64,000 bases of DNA from CAZOOA01 sp964581355 (GTDB lineage Bacteria; Bacillota; Dethiobacteria; DTU022; UBA8154). Position 1 is the stretch's first letter. The number at the start of each line of letters is the position of its first letter. The DNA is taken from the NCBI GenBank assembly GCA_964581355.1, contig CAZOOA010000001.1, positions 81,468 through 145,467 on the forward strand. Reading direction: 5' to 3'. Position numbers and translations under genes: made by a program. This document shows positions 17,266-26,409 of the stretch, in pieces. A model generated the notes under the pieces. It did not search any database. It was not told the origin of the DNA and saw nothing but the letters and a program-made list of their open reading frames with translations.

Positions 17266-18355
17266 AGAAAAAAAATCACCGGATTTCTCTATCTTTTTTA
17301 CCGTGTTAATTTTAACCGGGTTCGGACTGGTGATGGTTTTTAGCGCCAGCTATATTACTTCCCTTGAATCCCGGGGGGACGCCTTCTTTTTTCTTCGTCG
17401 CCAGGCGTTCTGGTTGATTCTGGGCCTGGTGGGTATGCTGGCAGCTTCCAGTTTTGATTATTGGAAGTGGCGTAAACTGTTACCTCTTTTGCTTCTTTTA
17501 AACTTTGTGCTGCTGCTGCTGATTTTTGTGCCTGGTGTCGGGATCGAAGTCAACCAGGCCAGGCGCTGGATCGGTTTGGGCGCTTTTAATGTTCAGCCGG
17601 CTGAGTTTAGCAAGCTGGTCATGATAATTTTTTCAGCGGCTTTTTTAAGCAAAAAGAACCTGGATATGCAAAATTTTTGGCACAGCAGTTTTGTGCCGCT
17701 GGCATTTATGGGCGCTTCTTTCCTGTTAATCCTGCTACAGCCCGACCTGGGGACGGCCCTGGCACTGGCCCTGGTGACTTTGACGATTATTTTTTCCGCG
17801 GGTATTCCCTGGAAACATTTAACGGCACTGATGGCAGCAGGTGTTCCCTTTGTGTTTTACCTGATGTTGAGTGAACCATATCGCATCCGGCGGATCTTTT
17901 CCTTCCTGGATCCCTGGGCTGATCCACTGCATTCCGGTTACCATATTATCCAATCTCTTTATGCCTTGGGTCCCGGTGGGCTGTTTGGAGTGGGTCTGGG
18001 AAGAAGCAGGCAGAAGCTTTATTACCTGCCGGAGCCACAAAATGACTTTATTTTTGCTATTATCGGTGAAGAACTGGGTTTTCTGGGCGCTGTAACCATT
18101 ATGCTGCTCTTTTTTATTCTGATCTGGAGAGGGTTTAAAACCTCTCTGCTGGCACCTGATAACTTTGGCAGTCTTTTGGCTGTAGGAATTACTACCATGG
18201 TTGCCGTCCAGGTGCTGATTAATGTCGGTGTAGTCACAGGGTCCATCCCCATCACAGGCATAAACCTTCCCTTTATCAGTGCCGGGGGCAGTTCCCTGTT
18301 TTTCACCATGGTTGCCATGGGAATTCTGATGAATATTTCCAGGCATTCCCGGTAA
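17237..18355 (+). CDS. ftsW: SEDS peptidoglycan glycosyltransferase FtsW (or SpoVE)
   Basis: This is a lipid II polymerase of the septum that works with the class B PBP. The 372 residues have about ten membrane helices. Family landmarks are VFSAS after TM1, the ARRWIGLG and QPAEFSKL stretch, QPDLGTA, RIRRIFSFLDPWADP and the C-terminal PFISAGGSSL. Spore formers may carry both FtsW and SpoVE, and this copy cannot be assigned to one role by sequence alone. It starts inside the 3' end of murD. Confidence 0.93.
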   Translation: MMKKAPTKHEEKKSPDFSIFFTVLILTGFGLVMVFSASYITSLESRGDAFFFLRRQAFWLILGLVGMLAASSFDYWKWRKLLPLLLLLNFVLLLLIFVPGVGIEVNQARRWIGLGAFNVQPAEFSKLVMIIFSAAFLSKKNLDMQNFWHSSFVPLAFMGASFLLILLQPDLGTALALALVTLTIIFSAGIPWKHLTALMAAGVPFVFYLMLSEPYRIRRIFSFLDPWADPLHSGYHIIQSLYALGPGGLFGVGLGRSRQKLYYLPEPQNDFIFAIIGEELGFLGAVTIMLLFFILIWRGFKTSLLAPDNFGSLLAVGITTMVAVQVLINVGVVTGSIPITGINLPFISAGGSSLFFTMVAMGILMNISRHSR

Positions 18356-18379
18356 TTTTTAACTTTGAGGTGGACAGTT

Positions 18380-19480
18380 GTGCGCATCATTTTTTCTGGT
18401 GGTGGTACGGGGGGGCATATTTACCCGGCCCTGTCCATGGCCAGATATGTGAAAAAAAAAGTTCCCCAGGCCGCAATTTTGTTTATCGGGGCCGACGGGG
18501 GAATGGAAGAAAATATTATTCCGGAAGCAGGGTTTGATTTGGAAACACTGGCCGTGAAAGGTTTTTCCCGTAAGAAGCTGATTCATGCCCCTGCTACTAT
18601 TTTCAGGCTCGGCAGTTCCTGTGCGCGGGCCAGGAGAATCATAGAAAAGTTTAAGCCTGATGTGGTAATGGGGACAGGTGGCTATGCTTCGGCTCCCACT
18701 TTACTTGCCGCATTGCTGGGGCGGAAAAAAACCATCATTCATGAACAGAATATTATTCCTGGCATGACAAATCGTTTTCTGTCTCCCTGGGTAGATAAGG
18801 TGTGTGTTTCTTTTGATGCTTCCAGGGACTATTATAAAAATAAAAGTAATGTGTTGGTCACGGGCAATCCCAGGTCCAGCGACATGAAACTGCTAAGCAA
18901 AGAGTCAGCCAGAGAATCTCTGCGCATGGACAATAAATTGCCTCTGCTGCTGGTATTTGGTGGAAGCAGGGGAGCAGCGAGAATTAATCAGTGTATGGTG
19001 GATTACCTGGAAAAATTAACGGAAAAAGGCAAGATGCAGGTATTGTATATTACAGGGGAAATATACTATGATGAGATTACTTCCCGGTTAGAAAAAAAAC
19101 AGGTCTTTGACCGCCTGGGCGATCGGTTAAAGGTTAAGGCATACCAGCGGGAAATGCCGTCCGCTATGGCTGCAGCCGATTTAATGATCAGCCGTGCCGG
19201 GGCGACAACTTTAGCGGAAATAACGGCCCTGGGTGTTCCATCTATCCTGATCCCCTCTCCCAATGTGGTAAATGACCATCAAAGAAAAAATGCCCTTTCC
19301 CTGGTCCGGGAGGAGGCAGCTGTTATGATCGAGGAAGATAATTTGACAGCACCTGCCTTGAAAGATAAAATTGAAGATCTGCTGGGCAGCCCGGTAAAGT
19401 TGAAGATGCTAAGCAAAAACAGCCGAAAGCTGGGCAAGCCGGATGCGGCTGAAAACATTTTTAAGCTGATTGCTCTTTAA
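18380..19480 (+). CDS. murG: Lipid II synthase MurG (N-acetylglucosaminyltransferase)
   Basis: MurG transfers GlcNAc from UDP-GlcNAc to lipid I at the inner face of the membrane. The 366 residues are of the GT-B type. The N-terminal GGGTGGHIYPAL loop, the HEQNIIPGMTNR stretch, LVFGGSRGA at the start of the second domain, and MISRAGATTLAEI with the LIPSPN donor site are all present. I chose the GTG at 18380, which has GAGGTGG six bases before it; a TTG at 18365 lies within that site. In most relatives murC follows here, but it does not in this window. Confidence 0.95.
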   Translation: MRIIFSGGGTGGHIYPALSMARYVKKKVPQAAILFIGADGGMEENIIPEAGFDLETLAVKGFSRKKLIHAPATIFRLGSSCARARRIIEKFKPDVVMGTGGYASAPTLLAALLGRKKTIIHEQNIIPGMTNRFLSPWVDKVCVSFDASRDYYKNKSNVLVTGNPRSSDMKLLSKESARESLRMDNKLPLLLVFGGSRGAARINQCMVDYLEKLTEKGKMQVLYITGEIYYDEITSRLEKKQVFDRLGDRLKVKAYQREMPSAMAAADLMISRAGATTLAEITALGVPSILIPSPNVVNDHQRKNALSLVREEAAVMIEEDNLTAPALKDKIEDLLGSPVKLKMLSKNSRKLGKPDAAENIFKLIAL

Positions 19481-19602
19481 CGGAAATTCGTTGGGACAAG
19501 TAATCTCCTGGGAACTTCATTTTCTCCTTGTGCATAACATGTAATATGGAAATGAGATTCTCTTCAGGGCGGCCGACTGTAAGATAATAGAGGTGAAAAT
19601 CA

Positions 19603-20511
19603 TTGGACTGGAAAAAACAAATGGCGCAGGTTTTAAATACACCTCCTTTACTTGATGAACCGATGCGTTTTCATACTTCCCTGCGAATTGGCGGTCCTGC
19701 TGAAGTGCTGGCTTTTCCGTCAAACCAGGATGAACTAAAGGCATTACTGGATATTGCCCGGGGTGAGGATGTACCTTTTTTTCTTATCGGCCAGGGCACG
19801 AATCTCCTGGTTAAAGATGAAGGCATCAGAGGGTTGGTGATCAACCTGGCCCGATTCAGCCCGGAGATCACGTTTTCCGACAGCACCGTTCGGGCCGGGC
19901 CGGGAGTTCCGGTTGTTAAGTTGGCGCGTCAGGCAATTAACAAAGGCTTGGGTGGGTTGGAATTCGCTATCGGTATCCCTGGAAGCCTGGGGGGAGCCCT
20001 TTACATGAATGCGGGTGCATATGGCCGCTGTATTGGAGACCTGGTCGAAGAAGTAACCACCATGGATTACCAGGGAAATAAAACAAAACGCAGCAGGAAA
20101 GAACTCAACTTTGCTTACAGGAAAAGTACTTTCCAGGAAGAAGGAAGCATTATTATTGAGGCAGCCCTGGGGCTAGAGGCAGCAGACAAGGAAGAAATGT
20201 TAAATAAAGTTGCAGAAATACAAAAAACGCGCAAAAACAAGCAGCCTCAAAAACCCAGTGCCGGTAGTGTTTTCAGGAACCCTTACGGTCAGGCGGCAGG
20301 TTTTTTGATTGAAAAGGCCGGCATGAAAGGGCATACTGTTGGAGGTGCGCAGGTCTCCACGCTCCACGCCAATTTTATTGTAAATCGAGGCGGAGCAACA
20401 GCAGGTGATGTCCTGGATTTAATAGAATATGTGAGGGAAAGGGTCCGAGCAAGCCGGGGTGTTGAGCTGGAACTGGAAATCAAGATTGTGGGAAAAGATG
20501 GTATTGAATAG
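19603..20511 (+). CDS. murB: UDP-N-acetylenolpyruvoylglucosamine reductase
   Basis: MurB reduces enolpyruvyl-UDP-GlcNAc to UDP-MurNAc with NADPH and FAD. The 302 residues show the FAD-binding LIGQGTNLLVKD loop, GLEFAIGIPGSLGGALYMNAGAYG, and the AGSVFRNP stretch containing the catalytic serine. The C-terminal HANFIVN stretch belongs to the short (type II) subfamily usual in Firmicutes. The start is TTG with AGAGGTGA seven bases upstream. A gap of 122 bases separates it from murG, where murC would be expected. Confidence 0.95.
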   Translation: MDWKKQMAQVLNTPPLLDEPMRFHTSLRIGGPAEVLAFPSNQDELKALLDIARGEDVPFFLIGQGTNLLVKDEGIRGLVINLARFSPEITFSDSTVRAGPGVPVVKLARQAINKGLGGLEFAIGIPGSLGGALYMNAGAYGRCIGDLVEEVTTMDYQGNKTKRSRKELNFAYRKSTFQEEGSIIIEAALGLEAADKEEMLNKVAEIQKTRKNKQPQKPSAGSVFRNPYGQAAGFLIEKAGMKGHTVGGAQVSTLHANFIVNRGGATAGDVLDLIEYVRERVRASRGVELELEIKIVGKDGIE

Positions 20512-20522
20512 GGGAGATTAAA

Positions 20523-21806
20523 ATGGAGCGGTTTATCATTGAAGGAGGAAGCAAGCTTCATGGTTCGCTGAACATCAAGGGAGCCAAAAACTCCATGCTT
20601 CCGATCATGGCCGCCACTGTCTTGAACAGCAGCAGTGACAGTGTGGAACTGTACAATATCCCAAACATCTACGACATGCATGTCATGAAGAAAATCCTGC
20701 AATCCCTTGGATATACAGTGGAATTTCAAAACAACTCTTTACTCATATCCCCGGGTAAAGCATTAAATTACTCGATACCCGATGAGCTAATGAGGGAGAT
20801 GCGGTCATCCATTTTTCTGATGGGGCCGCTGCTGGCCCGTATCGGTCGGGTGAAGTTGACTTACCCGGGCGGTTGTTCTATCGGCCCCCGGCCCATTGAT
20901 CTGCATTTCAAAGGGCTGGAAGCTTTAGGAGCTTCGATCCGTGAAGAAAACGGGTATATTGAAGCTTCTGCTTCCGAACTGACTGGAACGGAGATCCACC
21001 TGGATTATCCCAGTGTTGGAGCGACAGAGAACCTGATGATGGCTTCGGTTTTGGCCAAGGGGAAAACAGTAATTCATAATGCAGCCAAAGAACCTGAAAT
21101 TGTGGACCTGCAAAACTTCTTGAATGCAATAGGATGTCAGATAAAAGGTGCCGGGACGGAGAAGCTTCGCATTGATGGAGTAAAGTCTGCTTCTGCATGC
21201 AGTTATCGGATTATTCCTGACCGTATAGTTGCCGGGACTTACCTGATGGCGGCGGCCATAACCCGTGGCGATATTACCCTGAAGGAAATTATCCCTTCTC
21301 ACCTGGATGCTGTTGTGGCCAAGTTAAAAGAGGCCGGCGTTGAGGTTGAGGCTACAGAAGACAGTTTGTCTGTACACAATGGTCAGTTAAAGGCTGTCGA
21401 AACTTTGCGGACACTACCTTATCCCGGCTTCCCTACAGACCTCCAGGCTCCCATGATGGCCCTGCTAACAAAAGCGAGAGGGGATAGTTTAATTGTGGAA
21501 AGTATTTTTGAGGCCCGCTTTAAACATGTAGAAGAGTTTGTTAAAATGAATGCCCAGGTAACGGTCCGGGAACGAAATGCCTTAATCACTGGTGTAGATC
21601 GCCTGGTTGGGGCAGAGGTTGACGCCACGGACTTGCGGGCTGGCGCATCTCTTGTCCTGGCAGGTCTGGCAGCCGAAGGCACTACGGTTATTAACAATGT
21701 CTGGCATATTGACCGGGGTTACGAAGCAATGGAAAAAGAGTTAAATCAGCTGGGAGCACGCATCAGCAGGGTTAACGGCCCTGCTGGCAGTGTAGAGAAT
21801 TTTTAA
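20523..21806 (+). CDS. murA: UDP-GlcNAc 1-carboxyvinyltransferase
   Basis: MurA makes the first committed step of peptidoglycan synthesis by transferring enolpyruvate from PEP to UDP-GlcNAc. The 427 residues form the inside-out alpha/beta barrel pair. K22-N23 lies in the GAKNS motif, and the catalytic cysteine C118 in PGGCSIGPRPIDLH is retained, so a fosfomycin-sensitive type is expected. It starts 11 bases after murB. Confidence 0.97.
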   Translation: MERFIIEGGSKLHGSLNIKGAKNSMLPIMAATVLNSSSDSVELYNIPNIYDMHVMKKILQSLGYTVEFQNNSLLISPGKALNYSIPDELMREMRSSIFLMGPLLARIGRVKLTYPGGCSIGPRPIDLHFKGLEALGASIREENGYIEASASELTGTEIHLDYPSVGATENLMMASVLAKGKTVIHNAAKEPEIVDLQNFLNAIGCQIKGAGTEKLRIDGVKSASACSYRIIPDRIVAGTYLMAAAITRGDITLKEIIPSHLDAVVAKLKEAGVEVEATEDSLSVHNGQLKAVETLRTLPYPGFPTDLQAPMMALLTKARGDSLIVESIFEARFKHVEEFVKMNAQVTVRERNALITGVDRLVGAEVDATDLRAGASLVLAGLAAEGTTVINNVWHIDRGYEAMEKELNQLGARISRVNGPAGSVENF

Positions 21807-22065
21807 AGATTACGTAACCTTCCACCTCTTTTACGAAATCTATTTGGCTGTTAAATTAAGAATAAGATGCGGTTTCTGGCAGGACTTTTCTGCCTGGAAA
21901 AAGAATCTATGGTATATGGTAGTTTCCCTGATAGCCAAGCGCACAAGACGGCTTGTGGCGATTTTTCAGGAAAAAAAAGGCAAGGGTGCTTTTTGAAGAT
22001 ACTGAAGCGGAATCATCATTTCAGGAACGAAAAGAAAGCGACCGTTTGGCCGGGGGTGTTGGTTG

Positions 22066-22866
22066 GTGAACATGCAGCGGCAGTTGCCCAAAAGCAGCAG
22101 CTCCTATGGTCAACATACTTACATAGTTGAGCAGAAGGAAAAAAAAAGACTAAAAAATACTCTTTTATTTGTATTGCTGTTTGTCGCCTGTAATGTTTTT
22201 TTAATTCTTTTTTTGCGTTCGTCCCTTTTTGTAATTGAAACAATAGATATTCGCGGTTTGGAAAAGGTTTCATCCGGTGAAGTGAAAAATGCTGCCAGAA
22301 TCCAGGAAGGGATGAATCTTTGGAAAATAAGCCCACCGGAATTGCGGGAAAGAGTTCTGTCGATTCCCCGGGTGAAAACGGTTGAGGTGGACCGGGTTTT
22401 GCCTTCAACTATAGTTTTCAAGATTGAAGAAAAACATCCCATCGCCCTGGTTTCATATCACGGCTATTACCTGGAGCTGGCACCCGATGGCACTTTTATC
22501 GGCTTAAAGGATGGTTACCGGGGTGAACTCCCGTTGATCAGCGGCCTGCTCTGGGGGCAGATGGAGGTTGGCACATCGATTCCAGACCAGACCAGGGGGA
22601 AAATTATTGAAGTATTCTTGGCTGTCCTTAAAGAAAACCCATCTCTTCCCCTGGCGGAAATTAATGTAGAAAACCCGCAGAGAATTATTGTATATACTGG
22701 AGAGGGAATGGAAGTATGGTTAGGCAGCAAGGAAGACTTGTCGAAAAAGCTGGATGTTTTGCAGTCGATTCACAACAGGCTCTTACAGGCCGGTGACGAG
22801 CCTTTTTCCGGCTACCTTGATTTGCGTGTGGCGGAAACTCCAGTTTTCAAACCATTTGAAAAATAA
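22066..22866 (+). CDS. ftsQ: Cell division protein FtsQ/DivIB
   Basis: FtsQ/DivIB is a bitopic division protein that bridges FtsL/FtsB and early divisome parts. The protein is about 266 residues: a basic cytoplasmic tail (KEKKRLKN), one membrane helix at about 30-50, a POTRA domain (FVIETIDIRGLEKV...GMNLWKI...RVKTVEV) and the beta domain ending near residue 260. Start choice is uncertain: the GTG at 22066 has GGGGGTG seven bases upstream, and an ATG at 22072 is the alternative. A 256-base gap with a GGCAG/CTGCC hairpin near 21887 precedes it. Confidence 0.9.
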   Translation: MNMQRQLPKSSSSYGQHTYIVEQKEKKRLKNTLLFVLLFVACNVFLILFLRSSLFVIETIDIRGLEKVSSGEVKNAARIQEGMNLWKISPPELRERVLSIPRVKTVEVDRVLPSTIVFKIEEKHPIALVSYHGYYLELAPDGTFIGLKDGYRGELPLISGLLWGQMEVGTSIPDQTRGKIIEVFLAVLKENPSLPLAEINVENPQRIIVYTGEGMEVWLGSKEDLSKKLDVLQSIHNRLLQAGDEPFSGYLDLRVAETPVFKPFEK

Positions 22867-22953
22867 TTTTTAGTGAAAAAGGAAATATATTATAAATGTG
22901 GAATATGTAAAAAGAATGGGGTTTTTGAAGGCCGTTACTTAGGGGGTGTCAGG

Positions 22954-24183
22954 TTGACTAGACGAGAAATCGTAGCAGGAATAGATATTGGAACATCAAA
23001 TGTACGGGTCATTGTCGGGGAAATCGTTACAGACCGGGCAGTTAACATTGTCGGTGTTGGGACAAGTCCCTCAGAAGGAATTCGCAAAGGTGTGATTATT
23101 GACCTGGAAAGGACTGTCGAGTCGATTTCCAAGGCAACTGCTGAAGCTGAGAGAATGGTCGGCACCAAGATTGAAGCAGTTAATGTGGGTATTGTTGGCT
23201 CTAATATAGGTTTGATTAATAACCGGGGCGTTGTAGCTGTATCCCGAGATGATAAAGAAATCACAGAACAGGATGTAGAAAGAGTCTTGCAAGCCGCTAA
23301 GGTTATTGCACTGCCGCAGGATCGTGAAATAGTTGACGTAATCCCTCGGGAGTTCATAGTCGATGGGTATGATGGGATCAGGGATCCCGTTGGAATGCTG
23401 GGTGTCAGGCTGGAAGTTGAAGCTATGATTATTACTGGCGCCATGACATCTTTAAGAAATCTTTTAAGGTGTTTGAGCATGTCCGGGCACGAAGTGAATT
23501 CCTTGATCCTCAGTGCCCTGGCTAACGGTGAAGTTTGTCTGTCCAGGGATGAAAAGGAATTGGGTGTTTTTTTAATTGACCTTGGTGGGGGAACAACGGA
23601 AGTGGCACTGTTTAAAGATGGGGTGTTAAAAGATATATCTGTTCTCCCTGTAGGTGGAGATCATGTTACCAATGATATGGCCGTAGGGATGAAAACCAAT
23701 TTTGATGTGGCTGAAAAGGTAAAGACAGAATATGGATTTGCCGATGCCAGCATTGTAACAGATGAGCGGGAAATTGAAATTGATAGCATCAGCGGTAAAG
23801 AAAAGCACACCATTTCTGTAAAAGAGCTCTCAACTTTTATTGAGCCCCGTATCCAGGAAATCATGCAGTTGTGTAAAGGCGAAATGGCCAAGATGGGCTA
23901 TAACCAACTGCCTCCCGGCGGAGTTGTATTGACCGGGGGTGTTTCTCTTATGCAGGGAATTACCGAGCTGGCTGAACACTACTTTGATAGCTCAGTACGG
24001 GTGGCCCAACCGGAATACCTGGGAGTAAAAAGCCCAATCTACTCTACAGCTGTAGGAATTATTCATTATGTCATTCGCAATCAGGGTAGCAGCGGATTTT
24101 ACAGTAAGCAGGATGGCAAAGTGAGCTTTTTTGGTAACTTATGGAAAAGGGTGAAAACCTTCCTGGCTGATATTTGGGAGTAA
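22954..24183 (+). CDS. ftsA: Cell division protein FtsA
   Basis: FtsA is an actin-like ATPase that tethers FtsZ to the membrane. The 409 residues show VAGIDIGTSNVRV (phosphate 1), the SHS2/1C insertion, FLIDLGGGTTEVA (phosphate 2), and a VLTGGVSLMQGI stretch (adenosine motif). The C-terminal KRVKTFLADIWE is an amphipathic membrane-targeting helix. The TTG at 22954 has AGGGGGTG five bases upstream and gives the standard N-terminus; the frame is open 27 codons further up, with a Cys-x-x-Cys, but that extension has no counterpart in the family. Confidence 0.95.
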   Translation: MTRREIVAGIDIGTSNVRVIVGEIVTDRAVNIVGVGTSPSEGIRKGVIIDLERTVESISKATAEAERMVGTKIEAVNVGIVGSNIGLINNRGVVAVSRDDKEITEQDVERVLQAAKVIALPQDREIVDVIPREFIVDGYDGIRDPVGMLGVRLEVEAMIITGAMTSLRNLLRCLSMSGHEVNSLILSALANGEVCLSRDEKELGVFLIDLGGGTTEVALFKDGVLKDISVLPVGGDHVTNDMAVGMKTNFDVAEKVKTEYGFADASIVTDEREIEIDSISGKEKHTISVKELSTFIEPRIQEIMQLCKGEMAKMGYNQLPPGGVVLTGGVSLMQGITELAEHYFDSSVRVAQPEYLGVKSPIYSTAVGIIHYVIRNQGSSGFYSKQDGKVSFFGNLWKRVKTFLADIWE

Positions 24184-24246
24184 TCTTGCAGGTTCCGGCA
24201 TCTATTTTTTGTGGTTTAATGTAAACGAAGGGGAGGTCTGGAAGCC

Positions 24247-25305
24247 ATGATCGAATTTGAAATTGAAATGGAACTTTATGCTCAGATAAAAGTCATTGGT
24301 GTTGGGGGCGGAGGAAATAACGCCGTCAACAGGATGATCGCTGCAGGACTGAAAGGTGTGGACTTTATTTCTGTTAATACCGATGCGCAAGCCCTGGAAC
24401 TGGCCAAAGCAGGTACCAAGCTTCAAATCGGCACAAAACTGACCAAAGGGTTGGGCTCTGGAGGCAATCCTGATATCGGCTGCCAGGCGGCAGAGGAAAG
24501 CAGGGAAGAGATTGAATCTGTTTTGAAAAGTTCCGATATGGTTTTTATCACTGCTGGCATGGGGGGAGGAACCGGCACCGGTGCTGCCCCTATTATTGCA
24601 GAAGCTGCCAAAAGCCTGGGTGCATTAACAGTGGGAGTGGTAACGCGTCCCTTTACTTTTGAAGGACGCAAACGGATGAACCAGGCAGAGGAAGGCATTA
24701 AGCAGATGAAAGAAAAAGTGGATACGTTGATTATTATCCCCAATGATAAGCTTCTGCAGGTAGTGGATAAGCGTACTCCCCTGGTCGAGGCTTTCCGGAT
24801 CGCCGATGATGTTCTCAGGCAGGGTGTTCAGGGTATATCTGATCTGATTGCCATTCCTGGTCTGATCAATCTCGACTTTGCCGATGTGAGGACGATTATG
24901 CAGGAAACCGGGACTGCCTTGATGGGTGTGGGAAGTTCCAGTGGTGAAAACAGCGCCGTGGATGCGGCGAAAAATGCAATTTACAGCCCCTTACTGGAAA
25001 CCTCAATAGATGGGGCCCGCGGTGTGCTGATTAATGTAACCGGGGGGAGCAATCTAAGCCTCTTTGAAGCCAATGAGGCGGCAGAAACCATTATAGATGC
25101 TGCTGATGATGATGCCAATATTATCTTTGGGGCTGTTATTGATGAAAATTTCCAGGAAGAAGCACGGGTTACTGTCATTGCCACCGGGTTTGACAAGGCT
25201 GCTCCAACTTCCCGGACGAAAGAAGAAGTGGCAGCGGAAGAACCCGTTAGCGATTCAGATATTGATATTCCGGCATTTCTAAGGCGGCGCCGTTCCAGCC
25301 AGTAA
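24247..25305 (+). CDS. ftsZ: Cell division protein FtsZ
   Basis: FtsZ is the tubulin-like GTPase that forms the Z ring. The 352 residues have GVGGGGNNAVNRM near the N-terminus and the GTP-binding GGGTGTGAAP signature at about residue 106. The T7 catalytic loop NLDFADVRTIM is present. The C-terminal tail DIPAFLRRR is the conserved peptide that binds FtsA and SepF. GGGGAGG lies about 10 bases before the ATG. It closes the dcw cluster and is followed by a terminator. Confidence 0.98.
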   Translation: MIEFEIEMELYAQIKVIGVGGGGNNAVNRMIAAGLKGVDFISVNTDAQALELAKAGTKLQIGTKLTKGLGSGGNPDIGCQAAEESREEIESVLKSSDMVFITAGMGGGTGTGAAPIIAEAAKSLGALTVGVVTRPFTFEGRKRMNQAEEGIKQMKEKVDTLIIIPNDKLLQVVDKRTPLVEAFRIADDVLRQGVQGISDLIAIPGLINLDFADVRTIMQETGTALMGVGSSSGENSAVDAAKNAIYSPLLETSIDGARGVLINVTGGSNLSLFEANEAAETIIDAADDDANIIFGAVIDENFQEEARVTVIATGFDKAAPTSRTKEEVAAEEPVSDSDIDIPAFLRRRRSSQ

Positions 25306-25354
25306 TATACTGTTGGCGTTTTCGTTTTATTGACAACAATAGGGTTGATTCCCC

Positions 25355-25386
25355 AAAAGGCATGGTAAATACCGTGCCTTTTTTTA
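25355..25386 (+). terminator. Terminator after ftsZ
   Basis: AAAGGCATGGT (25356-25366) pairs with ACCGTGCCTTT (25371-25381) with one G-T pair, followed by a T-run to 25385. It isolates the dcw operon from the sporulation block. Confidence 0.88.
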
Positions 25387-25400
25387 TTTCCAAAGCCAGA

Positions 25401-25435
25401 TTGTAACAAAATTTTAAAGGCCTGGCCTTTATAAT
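25401..25435 (+). promoter_or_regulatory. Candidate spoIIGA promoter with over-long spacer and palindrome
   Basis: TTGTAA (25401-25406) and TATAAT (25430-25435) are 23 bases apart instead of about 17. The Bacillus spoIIG promoter is also unusual in having a 22-base spacer and needing Spo0A. A perfect palindrome, AAAGGCC-T-GGCCTTT (25416-25430), fills the spacer. No full TGTCGAA Spo0A box is seen. Confidence 0.45.
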
Positions 25436-25491
25436 GATAATTAGATGGAATCTTGATTTTGGTCCGCTGGTGGCAGGCAGGTGACCATTGT

Positions 25492-26409
25492 ATGTACCTG
25501 GACCTGGTAATCATTTTGAACATTATTGTGAACACCTTTTTACTTGCCCTGACCGGTTTTATCGCTCGTCAAAGAACCACTTCCTTAAGGGTGCTGTCCG
25601 GCGGTATTCTGGGAGCCTCCTGCTTGCTTTTCTTATACGAGCCTGGGATTGTGCCGTTTGTGTCGGTGTTTCGCTTCCTGCTGCCATTTTTAATGCTTTG
25701 GGTTGCTTTCCGTCCCCGTTGTTGGGAACATTTTTTGTTGTTGTTTTTCGTTTTTACCCTGACCACCTTTCTCTTCGGTGGTATTATAATCTCCTTCAGC
25801 GCTGTAATTGCCCATTCCCAGCAAAATATTGCGGAAAGCAGCCTTTATGCCGTGCCGTCTGTACCATTTTTTATAATTGCCGCTTCCGGGCTTTACCTGT
25901 TCCTTCGCTTCCTGGTTTACCCACTGTTGTCCCGGCGGCTTCGTTTTCGCCTGCCTTCATCAACATTGGCACTGGAACTTGTTTTTCAAGGCAAAAAGAA
26001 AACGATGCATGCTTACCTGGATACAGGAAATATGCTCAAGGAACCCTTTACCGGCATGCCAGTAGCCGTGGCAGCGTATTCTGCGGTGCAGGATTTGCTG
26101 CCCCGAGGGGTTTGTGAACTTATCCGCCAATCCCCTGGTCTGGACTGGATGAAAATGGAGAATGTCTATAAACAGCTGGACCAACCGGAAATATTTACCT
26201 GGGTTCCTTACCATAGCATTGGTGGCAGTGGTTTCCTGCTGGCGTTCAAACCTGAACAGGTAAGTGTTTGGAATGGAACACAGTGGACCGCAGTGTCCAA
26301 CACGCTGCTGGTTGCCATTAAAGAAAAGCCTGGTGTAGTTTCAGGAGAGGATTTTGAAATTCTTTTGCCTCTGGAAATATGGTTGCAAGTGGAGGCCGGG
26401 GAGTGTTGA
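25492..26409 (+). CDS. spoIIGA: Sporulation sigma-E factor-processing peptidase
   Basis: SpoIIGA is the membrane aspartic protease that removes the pro-sequence of sigma-E in the mother cell. The 305 residues have about five membrane helices in the first 145 positions and a C-terminal protease domain. D177 in AYLDTGN is the catalytic aspartate (Asp183 in Bacillus). The ATG at 25492 has AGGTGA upstream; a TTG 13 codons earlier lacks a good site. It overlaps the start of sigE, its substrate. Confidence 0.95.
   Translation: MYLDLVIILNIIVNTFLLALTGFIARQRTTSLRVLSGGILGASCLLFLYEPGIVPFVSVFRFLLPFLMLWVAFRPRCWEHFLLLFFVFTLTTFLFGGIIISFSAVIAHSQQNIAESSLYAVPSVPFFIIAASGLYLFLRFLVYPLLSRRLRFRLPSSTLALELVFQGKKKTMHAYLDTGNMLKEPFTGMPVAVAAYSAVQDLLPRGVCELIRQSPGLDWMKMENVYKQLDQPEIFTWVPYHSIGGSGFLLAFKPEQVSVWNGTQWTAVSNTLLVAIKEKPGVVSGEDFEILLPLEIWLQVEAGEC

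Noticed and set aside
21867..22130. 87-codon frame between murA and ftsQ
   Set aside because: It overlaps the ftsQ start in another frame, has no RBS and no recognisable composition or domain.
22873..22953. N-terminal extension of FtsA with Cys-x-x-Cys
   Set aside because: The TTG at 22954 has a strong site and gives the standard FtsA start; the extension has no family counterpart.
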